DNA of 29,471 bases. Origin: an uncultured Sphingomonas sp. (GTDB taxonomy: Bacteria; Pseudomonadota; Alphaproteobacteria; Sphingomonadales; Sphingomonadaceae). The position numbers were made by a program, and so were the translations under genes. Position 1 is the first letter of the stretch; each line of letters begins with the position of its first letter. The notes beneath the pieces were generated by a model that saw only the letters and a program-made list of their open reading frames with translations, was not told the DNA's origin and ran no database searches. The DNA is taken from the NCBI GenBank assembly GCA_946886645.1, contig CAMPIY010000004.1, positions 1 through 29,471 on the forward strand, given 5' to 3'. Positions 22,853 through 29,471 of this stretch are shown in pieces.

Positions 22853-22875
22853 CAGCTATCTTTCCTCTGCGAACT

Positions 22876-23424
22876 CTACGTGCGTTCCGGCATCATTCGC
22901 GCTAACGTACGATCCCGAAGTATGTAGTGATGGATCAGCGATGCGGCAGCGTGAATGCCTATGAGCCAATATCCGATCGTTCCGCCAAGCTCGTGGATTT
23001 CCTCGACCTGATCCGCAAGTTGTCCGTTGCTGTGGATTAGGGCGGGCAATTCTACCCCAAAGAACGGTATAGCTTTTCCCTCTGCACTGAGGATTAGCCA
23101 TCCGGCGATCGGCATGCCGATCATGAACAGGTAAAGCGCGAAATGGATGCCTCGGGCTATCGCGCGCCGCCATGCCGGTTCTTCCGACGAAAAGTGCGGC
23201 GTCACCCATATGAGCCTGGCCGCAATTCTTAGCCAGACGAGGCCGAGCACTGACAATCCCAGCATGAAATGCCACATCTTTAAAGCCTCACGCGGCTCGC
23301 TTCCCTTGGGGAAAAACTCGCGGAACTCGATTGCAGCGTAAACACCGATGATCAGCAGCAGCATGAGCCAATGCAGTATGATTGAGGCAATGCTGTAACG
23401 GGCAACGGCGTCGGGTCGTATCAT
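22876..23424 (-). CDS. Cytochrome b561-family membrane protein
   Basis: I chose ATG 23424 (MIRPDAVARYS) because GGAGGAG lies 5 bases upstream; ATGs at 23445 and 23469 lack this. The 182-aa protein has four transmembrane helices and the b561/YceJ layout: ARYSIASIILHWLMLL (His in helix 1), KMWHFMLGLSVLGLVWLRI, RGIHFALYLFMIGMPIAGWL and a final GYWLIGIHAAASLIHHYILRD. The histidines in helices 1, 2, 3 and 4 would hold two b haems and pass electrons between quinol and a periplasmic or flavin partner. An FNR-like box (23469-23482) is centred 51 bases upstream. PPOX paralogue 2 follows and may be its partner. Confidence 0.92.
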   Translation of the reverse strand: MIRPDAVARYSIASIILHWLMLLLIIGVYAAIEFREFFPKGSEPREALKMWHFMLGLSVLGLVWLRIAARLIWVTPHFSSEEPAWRRAIARGIHFALYLFMIGMPIAGWLILSAEGKAIPFFGVELPALIHSNGQLADQVEEIHELGGTIGYWLIGIHAAASLIHHYILRDRTLARMMPERT

Positions 23425-23716
23425 GGACTCCTCCGACCCACTCATGTGTCCCCAATTGCCAGGCCGCATTGATGTAGATCACGCTTGCACCGTGTGGATA
23501 CAATGTTCGCCGCCCACCCATATTGGGCGTTTCAGCCTTGTGAACGAACGTCCGATTTGGGGATGTCTTTCAGGTCGGCCACCGTGAGCATGATAGCTAG
23601 CAGCAGGCGTCACATCACTGTGGAGACGAAAATTTCCCAATGGCTTGAGTGCCCATCATTATCATGCCGGATGCGCCAAACGACGTTCGCTGCAAATGCC
23701 GCGTGAAGGAGTGGCT
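23425..23716. other. Intergenic region between cytochrome b561 and DHFR-like gene
   Basis: This 292-base region holds the cytochrome b561 ribosome site and FNR-like box (23469-23482). It also has a short inverted repeat, CGCCCA at 23511-23516 and TGGGCG at 23524-23529 with a 7-base loop followed by TTT. No credible gene is visible. The promoter of the 23717 gene should lie in its right half, but I cannot place it. Confidence 0.6.
23469..23482. promoter_or_regulatory. FNR-like box, 9/10 (cytochrome b561 promoter)
   Basis: TTGAT-GTAG-ATCAC matches 9 of 10 positions of TTGAT-N4-ATCAA. Its centre is about 51 bases before the preferred cytochrome b561 start at 23424, so a -41.5 site would give a leader of about 10 bases. 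Confidence 0.65.
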
Positions 23717-24247
<531 letters not shown>

Positions 24248-24348
24248 TCGCCAACGGCCGGAAGCTATTTCAGGGTCCCGACGCGGCCTGAAGGAACGAT
24301 AATCGCCGTCCGCACTTTTGACCGGCAAGACATGCAGGGAGCGTATCG

Positions 24349-24765
24349 ATGAGACGGTTCTTCGGACATCTCGCATCTAAGGCCGCCTATCTGATGGGCC
24401 ATCCGGCGGCCTTCATCGGCGCGACCGCGGCATGCATCATCTGGGCCGTCAGCGGGCCGATCTTCCACTATTCCGACACCTGGCAGCTGGTCATCAACAC
24501 CGCGACGACGGTTCTGACCTTCCTCGCCGTTTTCCTCATCCAGAACAGCCAGAACCGGGACGGCGCTGCCATTCAGGCCAAGCTCGACGAAATCCTGATC
24601 GCCGTCAGAAAGGCGCGCAGCGGACTGGTCGGGATCGAACATCTGACCGACCAGCATCTGGAGGCCCTGAGGGCGGCATTGGAGCGCGAAGCGCGAGCCA
24701 CCAAAGGGGCCACCGATGACGGACTGCCGACCGTGAAGCAGATTCTTGAAGAAAATGACGACTGA
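24349..24765 (+). CDS. Low-affinity iron permease family protein
   Basis: The 138-aa protein has two hydrophobic helices (about residues 20-38 and 46-64) and the family motif IIWAVSGPIFHYSDTWQLVI, followed by TFLAVFLIQNSQNRDGAAIQ and KLDEILIAVRKAR. This matches the bacterial relatives of the yeast Fet4 low-affinity iron permease family. The bacterial members are short, and transport by them has not been shown. The C-terminal half is soluble, charged and probably helical. ATG 24349 is preceded by GGGAG about 8 bases upstream. It is transcribed alone or from an unseen promoter in the 100-base gap upstream. Confidence 0.85.
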   Translation: MRRFFGHLASKAAYLMGHPAAFIGATAACIIWAVSGPIFHYSDTWQLVINTATTVLTFLAVFLIQNSQNRDGAAIQAKLDEILIAVRKARSGLVGIEHLTDQHLEALRAALEREARATKGATDDGLPTVKQILEENDD

Positions 24766-25130
24766 ACTGGAAGCAGCGTTCGGTGAAATATTCTTGCTTC
24801 GTGAAGAACCATAACAGTTTTTGTAAAGTAGAAACCGCCATTTATATTTGATTGTGGCGGGCAGATTTTCCTTCACGGACTTGCATTTTTTCTTCTTATG
24901 GCCCATCTAAAGAATATGAATATTTTCATTCATCCTTCGGTTCGGGAGCCGCAGCGCCTTAACTTCGGCGGCTAGCCGGACGTTCGCGCATCGCCCGCGT
25001 CTCGTCCGGTGGCACAGGCATCCTGACAGATAGTCCGGGTATCGGACCCTTCATCGACATTGCGATGCCAGGCGACAGCGCTTCCGCGCACGAGCGGGAG
25101 CAATTTTTCGCGCCAAGAAGGAAGAACCAA
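24766..25130. other. AT-rich intergenic region with nested inverted repeats
   Basis: No credible gene lies in this 365-base stretch. Its first half (about 24775-24935) is much richer in A and T than the rest of the window. It contains an outer inverted repeat CGTGAAG (24800-24806) / CTTCACG (24871-24877) and an inner one CCGCCA (24835-24840) / TGGCGG (24855-24860). A T-rich run follows at about 24885-24891. This could act as a terminator for the iron-permease-like gene or be a structured RNA element. The second half returns to high GC and should hold the promoter of the small-gene cluster. Confidence 0.5.
24835..24870 (+). terminator. Possible terminator of the iron-permease-like gene
   Basis: CCGCCA and TGGCGG can pair in a 6-base GC-rich stem with a 14-base loop, followed shortly by GATTTTC. 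The stem is short and the T run imperfect, so this is a weak call. Confidence 0.25.
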
Positions 25131-25433
25131 GTGGCAACCCAATATTTCCCGCGATCGCGGCAGCCGTCCGCGGTTGCCCTGCGCGCCGAAGCGCTGATCG
25201 ACCGCTATCCCAACCTCAGCGAAATCGAGCTGGCCGAGCTCATCAATTTGATGAACCGGCTGCCGATGCTCGATTTCGGGCTGATCGCGGCCGATGACCG
25301 GCTGGCGGACAGGATGGATGCATTTCATCGCGACCATGGCGACAAGCTCGGCCCGTCGCTCGCATCGGCGGTCGTTTTGCTGGCGATCGCCTCGATCGCC
25401 ACGCTGGGCCTGGTCCTGTGGACGCTCGGCTAA
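25131..25433 (+). CDS. Small protein with C-terminal membrane helix, unknown
   Basis: I chose GTG 25131 (VATQYFPRSRQPSA) because AGAAGGAAG lies about 6 bases upstream; an in-frame ATG at 25065 has no such site and adds low-complexity residues. The 100-aa protein has a soluble helical part (ALRAEALIDRYPNLSEIELAELINLMNRLPMLDFGL), a charged middle, and one transmembrane helix at the end (SLASAVVLLAIASIATLGLVLW). The helical part resembles a protein-protein docking module. No family recognised. It is the first of four closely spaced small genes on the plus strand. Confidence 0.8.
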   Translation: MATQYFPRSRQPSAVALRAEALIDRYPNLSEIELAELINLMNRLPMLDFGLIAADDRLADRMDAFHRDHGDKLGPSLASAVVLLAIASIATLGLVLWTLG

Positions 25434-25476
25434 CGCCGCTTTCGCTCGCGAATCTCCGGTAAACCAAGGGAAAATC

Positions 25477-25698
25477 ATGTCCGATCATTTCGTGGTCGAG
25501 GCTGGCCGCAGGGTCGTCGGCCTCGCCGTCCGCTCACCCGGCGGATACAAGTTCTTTTCGTCCGACGAAGCCTATTCGCACCTCGAAGGCCGGACTTTCG
25601 CACGCGCCAGGTCGCTGTCGAACGCCGTCGCGAAAGTCGGCCGCTCGCAAATGCCGCGGGCCGTCGCCGGCCGGCCGGCGGCGCCCACGGCTTGCTGA
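25477..25698 (+). CDS. Small soluble protein, unknown
   Basis: The 73-aa protein starts at ATG 25477 with AAGGGA about 6 bases upstream. It begins SDHFVVEAGRRVVGLAVRSPGGYKFFSSDEAYSHLEGRTF, which looks like a small beta-rich domain, followed by a basic, low-complexity C-terminus. No transmembrane helix or signal peptide. It lies between two other small genes of the same strand and is probably co-transcribed; function unknown. Confidence 0.75.
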   Translation: MSDHFVVEAGRRVVGLAVRSPGGYKFFSSDEAYSHLEGRTFARARSLSNAVAKVGRSQMPRAVAGRPAAPTAC

Positions 25699-25711
25699 CG
25701 GGAGGGCCGAG

Positions 25712-26179
25712 ATGCTTGCGCACAAGCTTCCGCCCGACGCGGGCAGCCTGGCCGACGAATGGGCCAGCCTCCATCGCCTCGCGCGCTTCGCGGTCCACGA
25801 TTGCGAGCTGCATTATCTTTCGAGCACGGCCTTGTCGGCCGCCGATGATCTGGTGGCCCACCTGCTGCTCAAGAAGCTGAAGCTGGCAGCCAAGCTGGAC
25901 CATGATTCGGCCGCGCCGGTCGTGCGGATGAACAGCGTCGTCGAATATCGCCAGGGCGACACCGCGATCCGCTGGGGCCGCCTTGTCCACCCATCCGCAC
26001 GAGTGCAGCACGGCATCAGCATTTGCAGCCTGCTGGGCGCCGGCCTCGTCGGGCTTTCCGAAGGGCAATCCATCCTCTGGCCGGAGGAGGCGGGCGTGTT
26101 CCGCCCGCTTACGATCGTCCGGATCGACGGCGCCTCCGCCGTCCATCGGTTCAGCAGTTTTGGAAAGAAAGAATCATGA
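25712..26179 (+). CDS. Rnk / GreA-GreB C-terminal-like regulator
   Basis: The 155-aa protein starts at ATG 25712 behind GGGAGG. An N-terminal helical part contains DEWASLHRLARFAVHDCELHYL. The C-terminal half (about residues 70-140: VRMNSVVEYRQGD, RLVHPS, GISICSLLGAGLVGLSEGQSILWP) matches the FKBP-like C-terminal domain of GreA/GreB and of Rnk, the nucleoside diphosphate kinase regulator. It has no GreA coiled-coil with tip acidic residues, so it is Rnk-like rather than a cleavage factor. Such proteins bind RNA polymerase's secondary channel. Its stop overlaps the next start (ATGA). Confidence 0.82.
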   Translation: MLAHKLPPDAGSLADEWASLHRLARFAVHDCELHYLSSTALSAADDLVAHLLLKKLKLAAKLDHDSAAPVVRMNSVVEYRQGDTAIRWGRLVHPSARVQHGISICSLLGAGLVGLSEGQSILWPEEAGVFRPLTIVRIDGASAVHRFSSFGKKES

Positions 26180-26331
26180 CCAACATTCCCGACAGCAACA
26201 GTTTCGACGGCGCGAGGAATCGCGCGATCGATCGGATACAATCGACCGAGGCCCATTGGATGGTGCAACTCGTCCCGATCGCGTTGCTTACGGCGTTCAT
26301 GCTGTTCGCCGTCATCAACCCGATGTGGTGA
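26176..26331 (+). CDS. 51-aa single-pass membrane protein, unknown
   Basis: ATG 26176 overlaps the stop of the Rnk-like gene (ATGA), with GGAAAGAAAG upstream, so the two are translationally coupled. The protein has a polar N-terminus (MTNIPDSNSFDGARNRAIDRIQ) and one hydrophobic helix (HWMVQLVPIALLTAFMLFAVI), ending NPMW. No family recognised. It closes the small-gene cluster, and ends 7 bases from the convergent FAD dehydrogenase gene. Confidence 0.75.
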   Translation: MTNIPDSNSFDGARNRAIDRIQSTEAHWMVQLVPIALLTAFMLFAVINPMW

Positions 26332-26338
26332 GGGCCGG

Positions 26339-27757
26339 CTAAACCAGCTTGCCCGGGTTCATGATCCCGTCGGGGTCGAGGGACGACTTGATCGCGCGCA
26401 ACACCTTGGTGCGTTCGGGCGACAGCCGTTCAAGCTCGTCCCTCTTCATCACGCCGATGCCATGCTCGGCGCTGATCGAACCCCCGGCGGCGGTGACCAG
26501 GTCGTGGACGAACCTGGTCACGGCCGGCCCCTCGCACTGCAGCCAGTCGTCCGTTCTTCGCGCGCCCGCGCGCACATGGAAATGGATGTTGCCGTCGCCC
26601 AGATGACCGAAACCGGAGGCGCTCGCACCGGGGAAAGCGGTTTCCACCTGCGCCGCCGCGTCGATCATGAAGGACGGCATCGCGTCGACCGGCACGCTGA
26701 TGTCGTGCTGGGTCGCGGGTCCGAACGCCGTGCGTTCGGCCTCCGACAGGCTATCGCGGATTCGCCAGAAAGCCTCCGCCTGCGCTTCGCTCGCCGAAAT
26801 CGCCGCGTCGGCGATCAAGCCTCGCTCGATCAGCGGTGCAAGCAGGCGGCCCAGCAATTCCTGCGGATTCTCGTCGTCGGGACCGCTCGCCGTTGCCTCC
26901 ACCAACACATGCCAGGGATGACCGCTCTCCAGCGGCGCACGGGTTCCGGGAATATGCGTCAGGACCGCCTTCAGGGATTCTTCCGGCAGGATTTCAAACC
27001 CCTCGATCCGGTCGGTCTCCGCCTCGATCGTCCGAAGCGTATCGAGCGCGGCCTGCGGACTGGCCAGGCCCAGCCAGGCGACGGCCCGCGAATAAACGGC
27101 CGGAACAAGCCTCAATCGCGCCGCCGTTACGACGCCGAGCGTCCCTTCCGCACCGATCAGCAACTGGTCGATGCTGTACCCGCGATTGTCCTTCTTCAGG
27201 CCCTTGAGGCCGTCGTGGATGGCGCCATCCGGAAGCACCGCCTCGATCCCGTCGACCAAGGCGCGCATCGGCCCGAACCGGAGCACCTGCGTGCCGCCTG
27301 CATTGGTCGACACAAGCCCACCGACCGTCGCGCTGCCCCTGGCGCCCAATGTCAGCGGAAAGCGCAAGCCCTGCGCCGCGACCGCTTCGTGCAGGCTTTG
27401 CAGAATGACGCCCGCTTCGACCTCCGCGCGCATCGCCGCCGGGTCGATCGCGCGGATGCGGTTCATCCGCCTCAGCGACAGGATCAGGGCCGCCCCGTCC
27501 GTCGAGGGAGTCGCCCCGCCGACCATCGACGTATTGCCGCCCTGGGGAACCAGTGCGACCCCCAGCCGGGCGGCGGTTTCGACGATCGCGGCTACTTCCC
27601 CGGTCGACGAAGGTTGCAGGACCGCCGCCGCCTTGCCAGTCCAGCGCCCCCGCCAGTCGGTCAGCCACGGCTCGATGTCTACCGCGTCGGTCAGTGCGAT
27701 CCGCTCCCCGAAACGGGATCGGACTTCATCGACCAATGACTGCTGCGCCGGGTTCAT
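26339..27757 (-). CDS. FAD-linked 2-hydroxyacid dehydrogenase (GlcD / D-2-hydroxyglutarate type)
   Basis: The protein (472 aa from ATG 27757; ATG 27763 is also possible, but GGGG lies six bases before the former and directly touches the latter) has an N-terminal PCMH-type FAD domain with PQGGNTSMVGGATPS and the GSATVGGLVSTNAGGTQVLRFG flavin region, and a C-terminal FAD-oxidase domain with GFGHLGDGNIHFHV and the end motif SAEHGIGVMKRDEL. This family oxidises D-lactate, glycolate or D-2-hydroxyglutarate and passes electrons to quinone or ETF. The substrate cannot be told from sequence alone. It diverges from folA across a 50-base gap that contains a long inverted repeat. Confidence 0.9.
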   Translation of the reverse strand: MNPAQQSLVDEVRSRFGERIALTDAVDIEPWLTDWRGRWTGKAAAVLQPSSTGEVAAIVETAARLGVALVPQGGNTSMVGGATPSTDGAALILSLRRMNRIRAIDPAAMRAEVEAGVILQSLHEAVAAQGLRFPLTLGARGSATVGGLVSTNAGGTQVLRFGPMRALVDGIEAVLPDGAIHDGLKGLKKDNRGYSIDQLLIGAEGTLGVVTAARLRLVPAVYSRAVAWLGLASPQAALDTLRTIEAETDRIEGFEILPEESLKAVLTHIPGTRAPLESGHPWHVLVEATASGPDDENPQELLGRLLAPLIERGLIADAAISASEAQAEAFWRIRDSLSEAERTAFGPATQHDISVPVDAMPSFMIDAAAQVETAFPGASASGFGHLGDGNIHFHVRAGARRTDDWLQCEGPAVTRFVHDLVTAAGGSISAEHGIGVMKRDELERLSPERTKVLRAIKSSLDPDGIMNPGKLV

Positions 27758-27765
27758 CGCCATCC

Positions 27766-27800
27766 CCTACGCTTGCGGCAAGCGCCCCGGCAAGCGTAGG
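27766..27800. repeat. 11-base perfect inverted repeat between divergent starts
   Basis: CCTACGCTTGC (27766-27776) and GCAAGCGTAGG (27790-27800) are exact reverse complements with a 13-base spacer. The element fills most of the gap between the FAD dehydrogenase start and the folA start. The outer end of each arm contains or touches the ribosome site of the gene on that side, so it could be a protein operator or a stem that hides both sites in the transcripts. Confidence 0.75.
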
Positions 27801-27808
27801 ACAGGCTC

Positions 27809-28300
27809 ATGCCTCGTCCGGAAATCACCATCGTCATCGCCCGCGCCATCAATGGAGTCATCGGCAAGGACGGCACCCTGCCCTGGCACATCCCGGGCGA
27901 CCTCAGGCGGTTCAAGGCGCTGACCATGGGCAGCGCGATGATCATGGGAAGGAAGACGTTCGACAGCCTGCCCGGCATCCTGCCCGGTCGCCGCCACATC
28001 GTCATGACCCGTGATCCTGACTGGACGGTCGAGGGCACGGAAGTCGCGCACGACGTCGACGGGGCGATCAAACTGGCGGGCGCAACGCCGATTTCGGTCA
28101 TCGGCGGAGCGGCGATCTTCGAGCTGTTCGAGCCCATCGCCAACAAGATCGAGCTGACCGAAGTGATCGCGGAAGTGGACGGCGACGTATCCATGCCCGA
28201 CCTGCGCTCCAGCGAGCGTTGGCGCGAGGTCGCTAGCGAAGACCATATGCCGACGATCGACACGCCCGCCTGGCGGACGGTGACGCTGATCAGGGCTTAG
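27809..28300 (+). CDS. folA: Dihydrofolate reductase
   Basis: FolA reduces dihydrofolate to tetrahydrofolate with NADPH. The 163-aa protein has the full pattern: ITIVIARAINGVIGKDGTLPWHIPGDLRRFK (with the Trp-His-Ile-Pro and catalytic Asp region), TMGSAMIMGRKTFDSLP, the RRHIVMTR strand, ISVIGGAAIFELF, and ELTEV. ATG 27809 follows AGGACAGG, which begins inside the 3' arm of the inverted repeat. It ends 11 bases inside the convergent SRPBCC gene. This is the housekeeping DHFR, distinct from the RibD-like protein at 23717. Confidence 0.96.
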   Translation: MPRPEITIVIARAINGVIGKDGTLPWHIPGDLRRFKALTMGSAMIMGRKTFDSLPGILPGRRHIVMTRDPDWTVEGTEVAHDVDGAIKLAGATPISVIGGAAIFELFEPIANKIELTEVIAEVDGDVSMPDLRSSERWREVASEDHMPTIDTPAWRTVTLIRA

Positions 28301-28817
28301 GAGCGCCGCCCGCCGCATAGACGCGCAGCCGCTTCATCTGGTCGCCCAGCACCTTGTCGACGATGGGCGCCAATTCGGCCGCACCGCCCTTGGCGAAGCC
28401 CGCCACCTTATAGTCCATGGTGATCCGCGATCCGCCAGCGATCCGCTCGATCTTGACGTCCATGACGCCGGTCGTGGCCTCGTAGAGCAGAGGGCCGAGG
28501 CCGCCGGTCATCACCACGCGTTCGCCCGGCTGCAGATAGGTCACGCGCAAATGCTCGATCCCGCCGCCGTTATCGAGTTGCTCGCAAAAGCAGCCGCCGG
28601 GGCGGAGCTGGAGCGACAGGTTCGAGGCGTCGCCCGAATAAGTATGGTCCTTTGACCACCAATTCTGGATCTCGCTGAACGCCGAATAGGCCTTGGCTTG
28701 CGGAATGACGAGGTTGACGCTGTGGCGGACCTCAAAGCCATTTGCGTTGGCGCTGACGACCTCGGCCGCTGCTGGCGTGGCTGCGAATAGCGCTGCAGTG
28801 ATCGCAAGTAGCTTCAT
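28290..28817 (-). CDS. Exported SRPBCC (START-like) protein
   Basis: The 175-aa protein has a signal peptide (MKLLAITAALFAATPAAAEV) and then a Bet v1/SRPBCC-type domain: EVRHSVNLVIPQAKAYSAFSEIQNWWSKDHTYSG, LRPGGCFCEQL, LRVTYLQPGERVVMTG, and a final helix (APIVDKVLGDQMKRLRVYA). Such domains bind hydrophobic ligands; the ligand is unknown. AGGAGGGG lies just before ATG 28817. It follows adk by 38 bases on the same strand and may share its transcript. Confidence 0.88.
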   Translation of the reverse strand: MKLLAITAALFAATPAAAEVVSANANGFEVRHSVNLVIPQAKAYSAFSEIQNWWSKDHTYSGDASNLSLQLRPGGCFCEQLDNGGGIEHLRVTYLQPGERVVMTGGLGPLLYEATTGVMDVKIERIAGGSRITMDYKVAGFAKGGAAELAPIVDKVLGDQMKRLRVYAAGGAPKP

Positions 28818-28855
28818 GGCCCCTCCTATTTGAGGCCATGCTGCGCGAAAAGCGT

Positions 28856-29471
28856 TCAGCCGTCCAGAATGGCGTCGATGGCGGCGGCGACTTCCTCGAC
28901 GCTGCCCATGCCGTCCACCCGGCGGACCAGGCCCTTTTCCTCGTAGAAAGGAAGGATCGGCGCCGTCTTGGCGCGATATTCGGCCATGCGGGTGCGGACG
29001 GTTTGTTCGTTATCGTCCGGCCGGCGCTTGAACTCGTGGCCCCCGCAGGCGTCGCACGTCCCCTCGACCAGAGGCTTCTGAAAGAGGTCGTGATAGGGCG
29101 CGCCGCAGGTGGCACAGGTGAAGCGGCCCACAATGCGGGTGACCAGCTCCTCCTCGTCGACCACCAGCTCGATCACATGCTCCAGCTTGCGCCCGCGCTC
29201 GCCCAGCAGGATCTCGAGCGCCTCGGCCTGGTGCTTCGTCCGGGGGAAACCGTCGAAGATGGCGCCGCTGCTCGCCGCGCCGTCGAGCCGCTCACCGATC
29301 AGGGCGGAGACAATCGCGTCGCTGACCAGCTCGCCCGCTTCCATCACCGCCTTCGCCTTGAGGCCGGTCGGCGTGCCCTTGGCGACGGCCTCGCGAAGCA
29401 TGTCGCCGGTCGACAACTGGATCATGCCCCGCGTGCGCTGGAGGCGCTGCGCCTGGGTGCCCTTGCCCGCC
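28856..29471 (-). CDS. adk: Adenylate kinase, N-terminus beyond the window
   Basis: The reading frame continues through the window end, where the P-loop residues (A)GKGTQAQRL are visible, so only the first 10 or so residues are missing. The rest is complete: LSTGDMLREAV, the IFDGFPRT motif, the lid with a Cys4 zinc site (CATC...CDAC) and conserved RPDDNEQTVRTRMAEYR. The enzyme interconverts ATP + AMP and 2 ADP. The zinc-type lid is common outside the enterobacteria. An internal ATG at 29425 is not the true start. Confidence 0.97.
   Translation of the reverse strand, partial: AGKGTQAQRLQRTRGMIQLSTGDMLREAVAKGTPTGLKAKAVMEAGELVSDAIVSALIGERLDGAASSGAIFDGFPRTKHQAEALEILLGERGRKLEHVIELVVDEEELVTRIVGRFTCATCGAPYHDLFQKPLVEGTCDACGGHEFKRRPDDNEQTVRTRMAEYRAKTAPILPFYEEKGLVRRVDGMGSVEEVAAAIDAILDG

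Noticed and set aside
23511..23529. Hairpin CGCCCA/TGGCG-type as a terminator
   Set aside because: The stem is only 6 bases, the T run is short, and no plus-strand gene ends nearby.
26462..27739. 425-residue plus-strand open frame
   Set aside because: Antisense to the FAD dehydrogenase, Arg/Gln-rich, no family pattern or ribosome site.

Overview
This window looks like a piece of an alphaproteobacterial chromosome, most likely a sphingomonad. I base that on the high GC content, the gene families (NarK1-NarK2 fusion, class II NrdJ, a Zn-ribbon adenylate kinase, alginate-export-type porin) and the codon style; it is inference, not a database result. It is also a contig end. Bases 1-53 are not genomic: they read as the 3' part of an Illumina P7 oligo, an 8-base index and the Nextera Tn5 mosaic end.

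Layout. 54-3.3 kb: a truncated TSUP-family permease diverges from an outer-membrane porin; then an FNR-type regulator and a small GNAT-like protein. 3.06-15.2 kb: a nitrate-respiration block on the minus strand, read from the right as moaA, narK (fused NarK1-NarK2), narG, narH, narJ, narI, a parvulin-type isomerase, a 118-aa unknown and a 69-aa membrane protein. From narG to the 118-aa gene every junction overlaps by 1-4 bases. 15.2-18.8 kb: B12-dependent ribonucleotide reductase nrdJ and nnrS. 18.8-24.8 kb: accessory redox genes, namely a UbiH/COQ6-type flavin hydroxylase, a small membrane protein, a flavodoxin-fold quinone reductase, a DUF2147 protein, two related PPOX flavin proteins facing each other, a cytochrome b561, a RibD/DHFR-like reductase and an iron-permease-like protein. 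25.1-26.3 kb: four small genes including an Rnk/GreA-C-terminal-like protein. 26.3-29.5 kb: ordinary chromosome (FAD-linked 2-hydroxyacid dehydrogenase, folA, an SRPBCC protein, adk cut by the window end).

How it works together. The core is respiratory nitrate reduction to nitrite: NarK brings nitrate in and nitrite out, MoaA starts molybdenum cofactor synthesis, NarJ assembles NarGH, and NarI connects it to the quinol pool. No nitrite, NO or N2O reductase is present, so only the first denitrification step is encoded here; NnrS suggests NO/nitrosative stress handling. Seven FNR-like boxes (TTGAT-N4-ATCAA, five at 9/10 and two at 8/10) sit in intergenic regions across 0.4-23.5 kb. They tie the porin/TSUP pair, the regulator, moaA, narK-nar, nnrS/flavin hydroxylase, the small membrane protein and the cytochrome b561 to one apparent low-oxygen regulon. 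The local FNR-type protein keeps three N-terminal cysteines but has Trp where the fourth cluster ligand is expected.

I see no tRNA, rRNA, CRISPR array, insertion sequence or phage gene.
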